Assembly (NCBI GenBank): GCA_020024175.1
Contig: JAHHUB010000012.1
Coordinates: 1-18,425, forward strand
Direction of reading: 5' to 3'
Length of the DNA stretch: 18,425 nt
Source of the DNA: Oscillospiraceae bacterium
GTDB lineage: Bacteria; Bacillota; Clostridia; Oscillospirales; Ruminococcaceae
Part shown: positions 1 to 6,314 of the stretch, one piece after another
Position numbering within the stretch: the stretch's first letter is position 1
Layout: each line of letters begins with the position of its first letter
Made by a program: the position numbers and the translations under genes
Notes under the pieces: model-generated
The model's input: the letters and a program-made list of their open reading frames with translations, nothing else
Databases searched by the model: none
Told to the model about the DNA's origin: nothing

Positions 1-618
1 AATTTTTTCAGCACAGTCTTTATTGTAAAGTTCTGAAAGAGTTTCCCTTATAAACAGACAGATTTCCTCAGCTTGTTCATTTGTGGCGGTTTTGCCTGTA
101 CCTATTGCCCAAACAGGCTCATAAGCAATTATGAGTTTTTCGCAGTCAGTTTTGGAAATATCTTTTAAATCCTGGATAATTTGATTTTTAATGAGAGTTT
201 TGGTATTTCCGGCTTCTCTTGTTTCCAAAGATTCACCTACACATAAAATCGGTGTAAGCTCATTAGTTAAAGCAGCTTTAAGACGTTTGTTGACAGTTTC
301 ATCAGTTTCACCAAAATATGTTCTTCTTTCAGAGTGGCCGATTATTACATATTTGACACCTGTTTCTCTGAGCATTGCAGGAGAAATTTCCCCTGTAAAT
401 GCACCTTTTTCTTCCCAGTGGCAGTTTTGGGCACCAACTTCAATAATGCTTTCTTTGGATAGTTCACAGACTTTTTCCAAGGCTGTAAAAGGAGGACAAA
501 CAATAAATTTATTTTTGGAAGATGGAAGTTTTTCCTTAATCTCATTTATAAGTGCAGCTGCCTCCGAAGAAGTTTTATTCATTTTCCAGTTGCCTGCAAT
601 AATAATATTTCTGCTCAT
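1..618 (-). CDS. tpiA: Triosephosphate isomerase, 3' end cut by window edge
   Basis: Interconverts dihydroxyacetone phosphate and glyceraldehyde 3-phosphate in cytoplasmic glycolysis. I translated 206 codons by hand from the ATG at 618-616; the window stops before the C-terminus (family length about 250). Visible family landmarks are GNWKMN with Asn10 and Lys12 in the substrate site, IIGHSERR with the electrophile His95, and AYEPVWAIGTGK with the catalytic base Glu167 and the start of loop 6. The start lies 12 nt after the pgk stop, with a modest GGTGGA ribosome binding site in that gap, so the two genes are clearly one transcript and tpiA is read after pgk. Nothing is odd apart from the truncation. 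The glyceraldehyde-3-phosphate dehydrogenase gene often found upstream of pgk is not adjacent. Confidence 0.97.
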   Translation of the reverse strand, partial: MSRNIIIAGNWKMNKTSSEAAALINEIKEKLPSSKNKFIVCPPFTALEKVCELSKESIIEVGAQNCHWEEKGAFTGEISPAMLRETGVKYVIIGHSERRTYFGETDETVNKRLKAALTNELTPILCVGESLETREAGNTKTLIKNQIIQDLKDISKTDCEKLIIAYEPVWAIGTGKTATNEQAEEICLFIRETLSELYNKDCAEKI

Positions 619-630
619 TTTATCCACCGA

Positions 631-1815
631 TTATTGTTTGTCTTGAAGGCAGGCAATTCCCGGAAGTTCCAAACCTTCAAGAAATTCCAAAGAAGCTCCG
701 CCGCCTGTGGAAATATGTGTCATCTTGTCTGCAAATCCCAGCTTTGTAACTGCTGATGCACTATCACCACCACCGATAATGGAAATTGCACCGCTTTCAG
801 CTACTGCCTTTGCCACTTCACAGGTTCCAACGGCAAAGTTTGGCATTTCAAATACACCCATAGGTCCATTCCAAATAATTGTTTTGGCAGATTTAATGGC
901 ATCTGCATAAAGTTTTTGAGTTTTAGGACCAATGTCAACACCCATCCAACCTTCCGGAATATCACCTTCTGATACCTTATGGTTAGCATCATTGTCAAAT
1001 TTGTCTGCAATTATATCATCAATGGGCAGCAGGAGTTTAACACCTTTAGCCTCGGCTTTTTGAATAAGTTCCTTAGCCAGTTCCAGTTTATCTTCTTCAC
1101 AAAGGCTGTTTCCTATATTTTGACCCTGAGCTTTTTTGAATGTATAAGCCATACCGCCACCAACAATAATTGTGTCAACCTTTTCAATGAGATTTGTAAT
1201 TACACCGATTTTATCGGAAACTTTAGCTCCGCCCAAAATGGCAATGAAAGGTCTTTCGGGGTTTGATAAGGCATCACCCATGATTTTAATTTCTTTTTGA
1301 ATGAGATAGCCGCAAACAGATGGCAAAAATTCAGCAACACCTGCTGTGGAACAATGAGCTCTGTGAGCTGTACCAAAAGCATCATTTACAAAAATATCAG
1401 CCAAAGAAGCCATTTTTTCGGAAAGAGCTCTGTCATTTTTAGTTTCACCTTTTTCAAAGCGTACATTTTCCATAAGCATAATATCGCCGTCATTGAGTTT
1501 TGCCGCCATAGCTGCAGTATCTTCTCCGGCAACATCTTTGGAAAGTGGAATATCTTTACCAAGAAGTTCGGAAAGTCTTTTAGCTACAGGAGATAAAGAA
1601 AATTCAGGTAAAAATTCACCCTTAGGTCTGCCTAAATGGGAGCAGAGAATCACTTTTGCGCCATGGTCGGATAAATATTTAATAGTTGGGAGAGATGCAA
1701 CAATTCTTGTGTCATCGGAAATTACACCATCTTTAAGAGGAACATTGAAATCACATCTTACAAGAACTTTTTTACTTTTAACATCAATATTTTCGATTGA
1801 CATTTTATTATACAT
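631..1815 (-). CDS. pgk: Phosphoglycerate kinase
   Basis: Transfers phosphate from 1,3-bisphosphoglycerate to ADP, the first ATP-yielding step of glycolysis, in the cytoplasm. The protein has 394 residues, normal for bacterial PGK. N-terminal substrate-domain motifs are RCDFNVP (20-26) and HLGRPKG (60-66). Nucleotide-domain motifs are GGAKVSDK (195-202), the GGGM loop (219-222), NGPMGVFE (316-323) and GGGDSASA (348-355), with GGGAS near 371-375. Two in-frame ATGs lie at residues 1 and 5. The first is preferred because AAGGAG stands 7 nt before it. The gene leads a pgk-tpiA unit. About 140 AT-rich bases separate it from the upstream GNAT gene, and I could not fix a convincing promoter there. 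Confidence 0.98.
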   Translation of the reverse strand: MYNKMSIENIDVKSKKVLVRCDFNVPLKDGVISDDTRIVASLPTIKYLSDHGAKVILCSHLGRPKGEFLPEFSLSPVAKRLSELLGKDIPLSKDVAGEDTAAMAAKLNDGDIMLMENVRFEKGETKNDRALSEKMASLADIFVNDAFGTAHRAHCSTAGVAEFLPSVCGYLIQKEIKIMGDALSNPERPFIAILGGAKVSDKIGVITNLIEKVDTIIVGGGMAYTFKKAQGQNIGNSLCEEDKLELAKELIQKAEAKGVKLLLPIDDIIADKFDNDANHKVSEGDIPEGWMGVDIGPKTQKLYADAIKSAKTIIWNGPMGVFEMPNFAVGTCEVAKAVAESGAISIIGGGDSASAVTKLGFADKMTHISTGGGASLEFLEGLELPGIACLQDKQ

Positions 1816-1956
1816 AAAATCACTCCTTAATATTTAAGCCAAAAGAAGAAACAAAACTAATCTTTCAGCATATTTTATAAACATATGAGAATAATAAAAA
1901 TATTCTTTAACAATTCTATTTTAAACCTATTTTTTAAATAATTCAATGGTTTATTA

Positions 1957-2508
1957 TTAATAAGAAAAATGAGTGTTAATTAGAGAATATCTATAATGAT
2001 CCTCCCAATTTCCGTTAATCTGTATATATTTCTCGCAAATGCCCTCATTTTTAAAGCCGAGTTTTGTCATAACCGCTGAGGAACATACATTTTTAGGCAT
2101 TACATAGGCTTCCAGTCTATGAAGTCCCAAATTTTCAAAAGCATATTTTATTCCCACTTTCAAAGCCTCTGTCATCAGACCTCTGTTAGTATAATCTTTA
2201 TCCATTTTATAACCCAGTACCGCATTTTGAAGGCAGCCTCCTGTGATAAAACCAAGAGAAAAAGTGCCGATAATTTTATCGAAATTATCTTTTTCATAAA
2301 TATAAAAACGACAGGAAACACCTTTTAAGGTATTAATTATTTCAGTGGCAAGCATTTTATGTTGAAAATCCAATGTGTAAAAATTATCGGGTTTTTCAAA
2401 TTCATAGTCCTTTAAAAATTCCTTGTTTTTTTCATAAAACATGAGAATTTTTTCTTCTTCACCGGGGAAAGCTAATTTAATGGTAAGTCTTTGGGTATTA
2501 AATTCCAA
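1957..2508 (-). CDS. GNAT-family N-acetyltransferase (RimJ/RimL type)
   Basis: Predicted cytoplasmic acetyl-CoA-dependent N-acetyltransferase of the broad RimJ/RimL class; the substrate is unknown. The protein shows the typical beginning with NTQRLTIK. The acetyl-CoA binding region is LGYKMDKDYTNRGLMTEAL, where NRGLMT is the pyrophosphate-binding turn. The later LGLHRLEAYVMPKN...S..VM.KLGF block is also family-typical. The start is uncertain: TTG at 2523, ATG at 2517 and TTG at 2508 are all in frame. GGAG lies at 2521-2518, directly against the ATG but 9 nt before the TTG at 2508, so I use 2508 (183 residues). A TATAAT-like box lies upstream without a clear -35. No terminator is obvious between its stop and pgk, so some readthrough into pgk is possible. 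Confidence 0.88.
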   Translation of the reverse strand: MEFNTQRLTIKLAFPGEEEKILMFYEKNKEFLKDYEFEKPDNFYTLDFQHKMLATEIINTLKGVSCRFYIYEKDNFDKIIGTFSLGFITGGCLQNAVLGYKMDKDYTNRGLMTEALKVGIKYAFENLGLHRLEAYVMPKNVCSSAVMTKLGFKNEGICEKYIQINGNWEDHYRYSLINTHFSY

Positions 2509-2611
2509 AAAAATCATCTCCAAAATGTATTTTAGCTTTATTATACTATTTTTCTTGAAACAAACAATATTAAACTAAGCTATATATTTTGTAATTTTTA
2601 TGAAATAATTA

Positions 2612-2639
2612 TTGACAATATCCTTTTAAATGTTATAAT
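2612..2639 (+). promoter_or_regulatory. Sigma-A promoter for the acyl carrier protein gene
   Basis: A perfect TTGACA at 2612-2617 and a perfect TATAAT at 2634-2639 are separated by 16 nt. It lies about 97 nt upstream of the acyl carrier protein start, which gives a leader of roughly 90 nt. A strong promoter suits an abundant protein. Confidence 0.85.
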
Positions 2640-2656
2640 TAATTAGCAAAACAGTT

Positions 2657-2690
2657 ATCAGCCAAAAAAATCGGCGATATAATTTGCCGA
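2657..2690 (+). promoter_or_regulatory. Leader hairpins upstream of acyl carrier protein
   Basis: TCGGCGA (2671-2677) can pair with TTGCCGA (2684-2690) around a 6-nt loop; six pairs are canonical and one is a G-U wobble. The overlapping GGCGAT (2673-2678) can instead pair with ATC-A-GCC (2657-2663, one bulge). The two pairings exclude each other. No T-tract follows, so this is not an obvious terminator. A regulatory role is only a guess. Confidence 0.3.
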
Positions 2691-2735
2691 GTTTATATTT
2701 TGATAAAAAGCTTTTTATGTAAGGAGGTTAAGGTT

Positions 2736-2966
2736 TTGGTATTTGAAAAAGTAAGAGCAATTTTGATGGAACAACTTGATTTGGATGAAAATCAAATTCA
2801 AATGGACAGTTCCATTATTGATGACTTGGGCGCAGATTCATTGGATATCGTTGACCTTGTAATGAGTCTTGAAGAAGAATTCGACACCGAAATTCCCGAT
2901 GAAGCTATAGAAGACATCAAAACTGTCGGCGAAGTAGTAAAATACATTGAAGACAATCTTATGTAA
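2736..2966 (+). CDS. acpP: Acyl carrier protein
   Basis: Small acidic carrier that holds growing acyl chains on a 4'-phosphopantetheine arm during type II fatty-acid synthesis in the cytoplasm. The product has 76 residues, the usual ACP length. The attachment motif GADSLDIVDL places the modified serine at Ser35, followed by helix II (LVMSLEEEF) and the acidic IPDEAIEDIKTVGEVVKYIE tail. The reading frame can be extended to an upstream TTG at 2700. However, AAGGAGG at 2721-2727 lies 8 nt before the TTG at 2736, and starting there gives a standard ACP N-terminus (MVFEKVRAIL). The gene stands alone between its own consensus promoter and a strong terminator, not inside a fab cluster in this window. 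It could also serve another acyl pathway, but the sequence looks like housekeeping ACP. Confidence 0.95.
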   Translation: MVFEKVRAILMEQLDLDENQIQMDSSIIDDLGADSLDIVDLVMSLEEEFDTEIPDEAIEDIKTVGEVVKYIEDNLM

Positions 2967-2981
2967 TAAAACAATGAAAAT

Positions 2982-3018
2982 AAAGCGTCTGACTTTAATT
3001 TCAAGTCAGACGCTTTTC
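2982..3018 (+). terminator. Intrinsic terminator after acyl carrier protein
   Basis: A 14-bp perfect stem (2982-2995 with 3003-3016) has a 7-nt loop and runs into a short T-rich tail. It begins 15 nt after the ACP stop. Confidence 0.9.
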
Positions 3019-3042
3019 TTGTTAAGATAAATTTACATATTA

Positions 3043-3074
3043 TTGATAAATTTATCAGAGATTTTTGATATAAT
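3043..3074 (+). promoter_or_regulatory. Candidate promoter and palindromic operator for the CPBP protease gene
   Basis: TATAAT at 3069-3074 is a good -10 box. The best -35-like hexamer is TTGATA at 3043-3048, but the spacer is 20 nt, longer than usual. The hexamer overlaps the perfect 14-bp palindrome TGATAAATTTATCA (3044-3057), which has operator-like geometry. The sequence shows the boxes; function is inferred. Confidence 0.45.
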
Positions 3075-3132
3075 AATATTAAAATAATTGTTTCAAATTT
3101 TATAGATTCTTAGCTGCAAAAAAGGAGAAAAC

Positions 3133-4149
3133 ATGAAGTATTATAATAACAAAACTCCTAATCCTAATGAATACGTTTATATAAACGGATTGGGATTTGA
3201 AAATAACCCGGCAGCCGTAAAACAAAGGCAACTTATAAAAAGTTATTCCTGTATACTGGGTATATCAATTATATTATTGTATATTTTACGGATGACATTG
3301 GGAGGACTTTTATATAATTTTGCTTATATGTTTCCAATAGATCCTGTTTCAAGAAATATAATCATAAATGTTTTTGACAGTTTGGCATATGCCATAACAT
3401 TTATGCTGCCATTTATTTTGTACGGAACAGGACTTGGTATGCCTATGTCTGTAGCTATGCCATTTAAAAAGCCTGATAAAAAGCTTTTGGCAATAGTGGG
3501 AATGGCCATGGGTTGTTCTGTTATTTCAGTTGCATCATCTAAAATGCTGATATCAATATTGGAATTTATGGGTGTACATTCTGCAGAAGTAAACCCCAAT
3601 ATACCCACTGATATAATCGGTGTTATTTCCTTTGTAATTAAATCGGTAATTATGGCAGCTTTTGTAGAAGAAATTGTATTCAGAGGATTTTTGCTTCAAA
3701 GTTTAAGAAGATTTGGTGATCAGTTTGCTATTTTAATTTCAGCAATTATTTTTGCAATAATTCACGCAAATATTTATCAGTTTACTACAGCTTTTATTAT
3801 GGGACTTGTGTTGGGATTTTCGGTTATAGTAACAGGCAGTCTTTGGACAGGAATAATAATTCATGCTTTGCATAACACATATTTAGTAGCTTTGGGATAT
3901 GCAGAAATGGGTTTGCCTGACACCTGTTATAAGATAATATTGTTTAGTGTAGGCATAGTTTTTATTACAGGTTTTGTTGTGAGCCTTATAAATTTGGCAA
4001 GAAAATCAGATTATATTTTTGATTTAAAAATACAGAAGGACAGCTTTACTATCGGACAAAAAACCAGGATTTATTTTTCAACTTTCAGTATGATTATTGT
4101 AATTGTTTTTTCTGTTATTCAAACTTTGAAAAATATATATTTGGTATAG
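3133..4149 (+). CDS. CPBP-family intramembrane metalloprotease (CAAX protease/Abi)
   Basis: Predicted polytopic membrane protein of 338 residues. It has the three CPBP signature motifs inside membrane helices: FVEEIVFRG (Glu179, Glu180, Arg184), FAIIHANIY (His211) and IIIHALHNTY (His244, Asn248). These glutamates and histidines form the metal/catalytic site in the family. Family members act as type II CAAX-like proteases, bacteriocin self-immunity factors or proteins of unknown role, so no substrate can be named. Several hydrophobic segments flank the motifs (about 37-62, 78-98, 117-137, 159-178, 195-232, 266-287, 317-335). AAGGAG sits just before the ATG. TadA follows after only 4 nt, so the two genes are probably co-transcribed. 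No bacteriocin-like peptide gene was seen beside it, which weakens an immunity role. Confidence 0.92.
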   Translation: MKYYNNKTPNPNEYVYINGLGFENNPAAVKQRQLIKSYSCILGISIILLYILRMTLGGLLYNFAYMFPIDPVSRNIIINVFDSLAYAITFMLPFILYGTGLGMPMSVAMPFKKPDKKLLAIVGMAMGCSVISVASSKMLISILEFMGVHSAEVNPNIPTDIIGVISFVIKSVIMAAFVEEIVFRGFLLQSLRRFGDQFAILISAIIFAIIHANIYQFTTAFIMGLVLGFSVIVTGSLWTGIIIHALHNTYLVALGYAEMGLPDTCYKIILFSVGIVFITGFVVSLINLARKSDYIFDLKIQKDSFTIGQKTRIYFSTFSMIIVIVFSVIQTLKNIYLV

Positions 4150-4153
4150 AGAT

Positions 4154-4633
4154 ATGAGCAAAACAGATGAAAAATATATGAAAATTGCTCTGGAGGAAGC
4201 AAAAAAAGCTTTCCAAAAAGGGGAAATTCCTGTAGGAGCAGTAATAGTAAAAGGTGAAGAAATAATAGCTGCAGCTCACAATACCCGTGAAATGGAAAAT
4301 AATGTATTAGGTCATGCGGAGATTAATGCCATTAATAAAGCTGCTGAAAGTCTTAAAAGCTGGAAGCTTGATGACTGCGAAATATATATTACTTTAGAGC
4401 CATGTCCCATGTGTGCTGGAGCTATAATATCAAGCCGCATAAAAAGAGTGGTTTTTGGGGCTTATGATGAAAAACAGGGGTGTTTGGGTTCAGTTTGTGA
4501 TTTATCTGCCATGAAGTTTGCCAAAACACCCTATATAAAATCAGGGGTACTTAAAAATGAATGTGAAAGTATTTTAACAAGTTTTTTTGAAAATTTACGA
4601 AAAAAAACTATTGACAACTGTCCTATTATATAA
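4154..4633 (+). CDS. tadA: tRNA-specific adenosine deaminase TadA
   Basis: Zinc-dependent deaminase that converts the wobble adenosine 34 of tRNA-Arg(ACG) to inosine, acting in the cytoplasm. The 159-residue length is typical. The zinc and catalytic motifs are intact: HAE (His54, proton-shuttling Glu56) and PCPMCAGA (Cys84 and Cys87). GEIPVGAVIV and the ARxAxGAYD-like segment (VVFGAYDEKQG) also match TadA rather than a free-base cytosine deaminase. It starts 4 nt after the CPBP protease stop with no strong ribosome binding site, so translational coupling is likely. Its last codons overlap the promoter of the following tRNA-Pro gene. The best alternative is a related CDA-fold nucleoside deaminase, but the motifs favour TadA. 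Confidence 0.95.
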   Translation: MSKTDEKYMKIALEEAKKAFQKGEIPVGAVIVKGEEIIAAAHNTREMENNVLGHAEINAINKAAESLKSWKLDDCEIYITLEPCPMCAGAIISSRIKRVVFGAYDEKQGCLGSVCDLSAMKFAKTPYIKSGVLKNECESILTSFFENLRKKTIDNCPII

Positions 4634-4639
4634 TATAAT
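4611..4639 (+). promoter_or_regulatory. Consensus promoter for tRNA-Pro, embedded in the end of tadA
   Basis: TTGACA at 4611-4616 and TATAAT at 4634-4639 are separated by 17 nt, a perfect consensus match. The -35 box lies inside the last codons of tadA, and the stop codon (4631-4633) is just before the -10. Transcription would begin around 4646, about 22 nt before the mature tRNA. Confidence 0.85.
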
Positions 4640-4667
4640 AGAAAAGCAGTGATTAAATATTGCATGG

Positions 4668-4744
4668 CGAGGTGTAACTCAGTTTGGTAGAGTGCTTGGT
4701 TTGGGACCAAGATGCCGCAGGTTCGAGTCCTGTCACCTCGACCA
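4668..4744 (+). tRNA. tRNA-Pro (anticodon TGG)
   Basis: 77-nt tRNA with CCA encoded (4742-4744). The acceptor stem pairs CGAGGTG (4668-4674) with CACCTCG (4734-4740), with discriminator A at 4741. The anticodon stem CTTGG/CCAAG (4695-4699 with 4707-4711) encloses a 7-nt loop with anticodon TGG at 4702-4704. The T arm contains GGTTCGAGTCC. The proline assignment follows from the anticodon. Its 3' 45 nt are repeated in mutated form at 6056-6100, suggesting use as an integration site. Confidence 0.97.
4700..4744 (+). repeat. Direct repeat copy 1: anticodon loop to CCA of tRNA-Pro (putative att site)
   Basis: 45 nt that match 6056-6100 at 39 positions in the same orientation. The span runs from the anticodon loop to the CCA end, the portion commonly used as attachment core by tyrosine integrases that target tRNA genes. 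This copy is the intact functional tRNA end. The att role is inferred, because no integrase gene remains. Confidence 0.6.
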
Positions 4745-4780
4745 AAAAGCCGCCTATTTAGGCGGCTTTTCTTTGTTTTT
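4745..4780 (+). terminator. Intrinsic terminator after tRNA-Pro
   Basis: A perfect 10-bp stem (4745-4754 with 4761-4770) has a 6-nt loop and is followed by a T-rich tail. It starts directly after the CCA end of the tRNA. Confidence 0.92.
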
Positions 4781-4783
4781 TGA

Positions 4784-5158
4784 CAACTTTTCTCGATAAA
4801 TTTTGACCCAACCAATGCCCCAAACGACTACACAGACCCGAAAATTATGGAGTAATGTATGAGACTTGGCTTGATGTTCCAAGCATTTATAGGGTTGGGA
4901 GATGATGTTATTTCTCAAAACCAGTTCGGGAAAGCGGAAAAACGGCCTGTAGCTCGTGCAGACCGCCCCTATGAAAACGACTGGCGTCGAACCCTTTACC
5001 TGCAAAGCGGGGAATGTGATCTGTCTTTTGATTTTACGGAATGTGGAAGCTGCAAGCTGGACTTTATGATGATGAAATCATTGAGTTCCGGTTGTAATGT
5101 ACCTGCACCCTTGCAGGCGGCGGAAGCGAAATGTGATTTTCGGTACTATAAATTATAG
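4784..5158 (+). pseudogene. Decayed L-2-amino-thiazoline-4-carboxylate hydrolase-like gene
   Basis: Reads as the C-terminal part of a protein resembling the L-2-amino-thiazoline-4-carboxylic acid hydrolase family; I assign this from remembered family patterns, so moderately. The frame opens after a TGA at 4781 and gives NDYTDPKIME, then a TAA at 4853-4855, then CMRLGLMFQAFIGLGDD, and later SFDFTECGSCKL and CDFRYYKL at the end. The Cys-rich segment expected after TECGxCKL is missing (roughly 15 residues). Between 5104 and 5130 a different frame reads CTLAGGGSE, which fits the family, before the original frame resumes at 5132. That pattern implies two compensating frameshifts. The N-terminal portion is absent and the gene abuts the tRNA terminator. 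In sum: 5' truncation, an internal stop, a deletion and frameshifts. An annotator might call 4859-5158 as a short ORF, but it is not a complete gene. Confidence 0.6.
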
Positions 5159-5194
5159 GCTTTTCTATATACAGCCATAAAAGGAGAATGGGAA

Positions 5195-5692
5195 ATGAAC
5201 TGGATGCGAATTATTTTGGATGGTATTTTCATGAGTGCGGTATTTAATTTGGCAACAGGTCTGATCTTCGCATACGATCCGGTAATTTTCACAACGGCCT
5301 ACCCGAAGGAACTGCAAAAAGCCGCACCGAAAAATCCGAAGGCTGTAAAACACAAGCTGCTTTTCACGCTATTTGTGATTGTGCCGGTGCTTTTATTTGG
5401 GGTATTCAGTGCCTATGAAGCAGGAATCCGCGGTTTCTGGCCTCTTTTCTGGACCGCCTATCTGGAGTTCTTTCTGGTGAATCTGGGAGATTTCTTTGGC
5501 TTGGACTGTTACCTAAGAGTAAAGCTGGGCACACGCTGGGAGCTGCCCAACACCCATGGACATCCCTGCTATAAAACTTCCGTGTGGATGAAGTCACTGG
5601 GAATTCCAGAGCACTGGCTTCTTTGGCCATTGGTGATCTGCCCTATGTTTGCACTGATTTCTGCTGGTTTAGGTATATTGCTTGACCGCTGA
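5195..5692 (+). CDS. Hypothetical integral membrane protein
   Basis: I do not recognise a named family. The 165-residue product is hydrophobic, with about four predicted membrane segments (near residues 5-26, 55-75, 79-100 and 142-162). Between segments 3 and 4 is a polar, aromatic-rich stretch with NTHGHPCYK, where two histidines and a cysteine could bind metal or form an active site. The start is well supported: AAGGAG at 5181-5186 is 8 nt before the ATG. The gene is intact while the coding traces around it are broken. Its base composition is visibly more GC-rich than the host genes, so it was probably acquired with the island between the tRNA-Pro gene and its degenerate copy. Its original partner may have been the hydrolase-like gene 36 nt upstream, on the same strand. 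Confidence 0.8.
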   Translation: MNWMRIILDGIFMSAVFNLATGLIFAYDPVIFTTAYPKELQKAAPKNPKAVKHKLLFTLFVIVPVLLFGVFSAYEAGIRGFWPLFWTAYLEFFLVNLGDFFGLDCYLRVKLGTRWELPNTHGHPCYKTSVWMKSLGIPEHWLLWPLVICPMFALISAGLGILLDR

Positions 5693-6055
5693 GTAATTCG
5701 GAATAGCAGTATCCAGTGTAGATCCTATCTTAAATTTATCAATACCTTCAAATGGCTCTGTTTGTGAAATGAGATAGGTGATTGTGAAACAACTGATTCT
5801 TTTTGTGGGTTATCTGTTGGATACCTGCCTGACGGTGCAGGACTAGTTCAAGGGATGTCTGGACTATTTCCGTGTTTTTTATGAAAAGGATTGAGAAAAT
5901 CCCTTTTTCTTTGTTTCAGCGGCTTTATGACCCAAACTCATACCCAATTATGGAAAGTGGACAAAGGACATAACACCACCAAACAGGGCAGAAGAGCAAA
6001 TTCCATTGGAGCAAATACTGGCTACAAAGTACCAGTTGTCCACGCTAAGATGACA
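5693..6055 (+). other. Coding debris between the membrane gene and the degenerate tRNA end
   Basis: 363 nt with no convincing intact gene. A GTG-started frame at 5784 reads VKQLILFVGYLLDTCLTVQD, hits a TAG, then continues FKGCLDYFRVFYEKD to a TGA, which suggests a broken gene. Another frame in 5940-6053 reads YGKWTKDITPPNRAEEQ and on to a TGA 2 nt before the repeat. A minus-strand frame open for about 45 codons (ending at 5669) includes EPFEGIDKFKIGSTLD. None is assignable. The mix of short open frames fits decayed mobile-element cargo. Confidence 0.4.
5884..5911 (+). terminator. Possible weak terminator inside the island
   Basis: GGATT and AATCC enclose a short loop and are followed by CTTTTTCTTT. 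The stem is only 5 bp with mixed A/T extension, so this is a weak candidate. It follows the broken reading frame that ends near 5893. Confidence 0.35.
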
Positions 6056-6100
6056 TTTGGGATCAAGATGCTAAAGGTTCAAGTCCTGTCACCTTGACCA
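6056..6100 (+). repeat. Degenerate tRNA-Pro 3' end (direct repeat copy 2, putative att site)
   Basis: 45 nt matching 4700-4744 with 6 substitutions and no gaps, from the anticodon loop TTTGGGA to the CCA end. The 5' half of a tRNA is absent upstream, so this cannot make a tRNA. The substitutions include the T-loop (CGAG to CAAG) and the acceptor (CTCG to CTTG). Two explanations are possible: the displaced end of the tRNA after site-specific integration, or the remnant of a tandem tRNA-Pro duplicate. The absence of a 5' half and the foreign-looking DNA between the copies favour integration. Confidence 0.7.
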
Positions 6101-6103
6101 AAT

Positions 6104-6131
6104 CCCTTGGATTTATCTGAGGGCTTTTTTT
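6104..6131 (+). terminator. Terminator following the degenerate tRNA end
   Basis: CCCTTGGAT and ATCTGAGGG form a near-palindromic hairpin with wobble pairs, followed by C and seven T residues. It sits at the same distance from the repeat as the real tRNA terminator does from the intact tRNA, as expected if it is the old terminator of a tRNA-Pro gene. Confidence 0.65.
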
Positions 6132-6217
6132 GTACTGTAAAATAAAAATGCTATTTAAAACTCATAACATATAATAAAAATATAAATTAACTGAGAAAAT
6201 AAACAATATTTATTTGC

Positions 6218-6258
6218 AAAACAGGTTCGGAAATTTTTACTTCCGAACCTGTTTTTTT
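6218..6258. terminator. Strong hairpin terminator, possibly bidirectional
   Basis: A 15-bp stem (6218-6232 with 6241-6255) has an 8-nt loop and seven T residues on the plus strand. On the minus strand it lies about 57 nt after the carboxypeptidase stop but has only four T residues. It probably ends that gene's transcript and also shields it from the island side. Confidence 0.8.
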
Positions 6259-6314
6259 ATATCAATAACTATAAATCTTAATTATAGTGTGTAATAGATT
6301 TTACATGAAAATTT

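Noticed and set aside
979..1837. Several plus-strand ORFs across pgk
   Set aside because: They are shadows of pgk, which has complete family motifs on the minus strand.
4531..4815. Minus-strand ORF across the tRNA-Pro gene, containing GDRTRTCGILVPNQALYQTELH
   Set aside because: This is the antisense translation of the tRNA, a well-known source of spurious proteins; it also overlaps tadA.
5669..5812. Minus-strand frame with about 45 open codons (EPFEGIDKFKIGSTLD)
   Set aside because: No start codon with a ribosome binding site, and it overlaps the end of the intact membrane gene. Kept only as a possible fragment in the island description.
5891..6097. 68-codon plus-strand ORF running into the degenerate tRNA repeat
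   Set aside because: It starts at TTG without a good ribosome binding site, ends inside the tRNA copy, and other frames look equally coding-like. Probably chance within debris.
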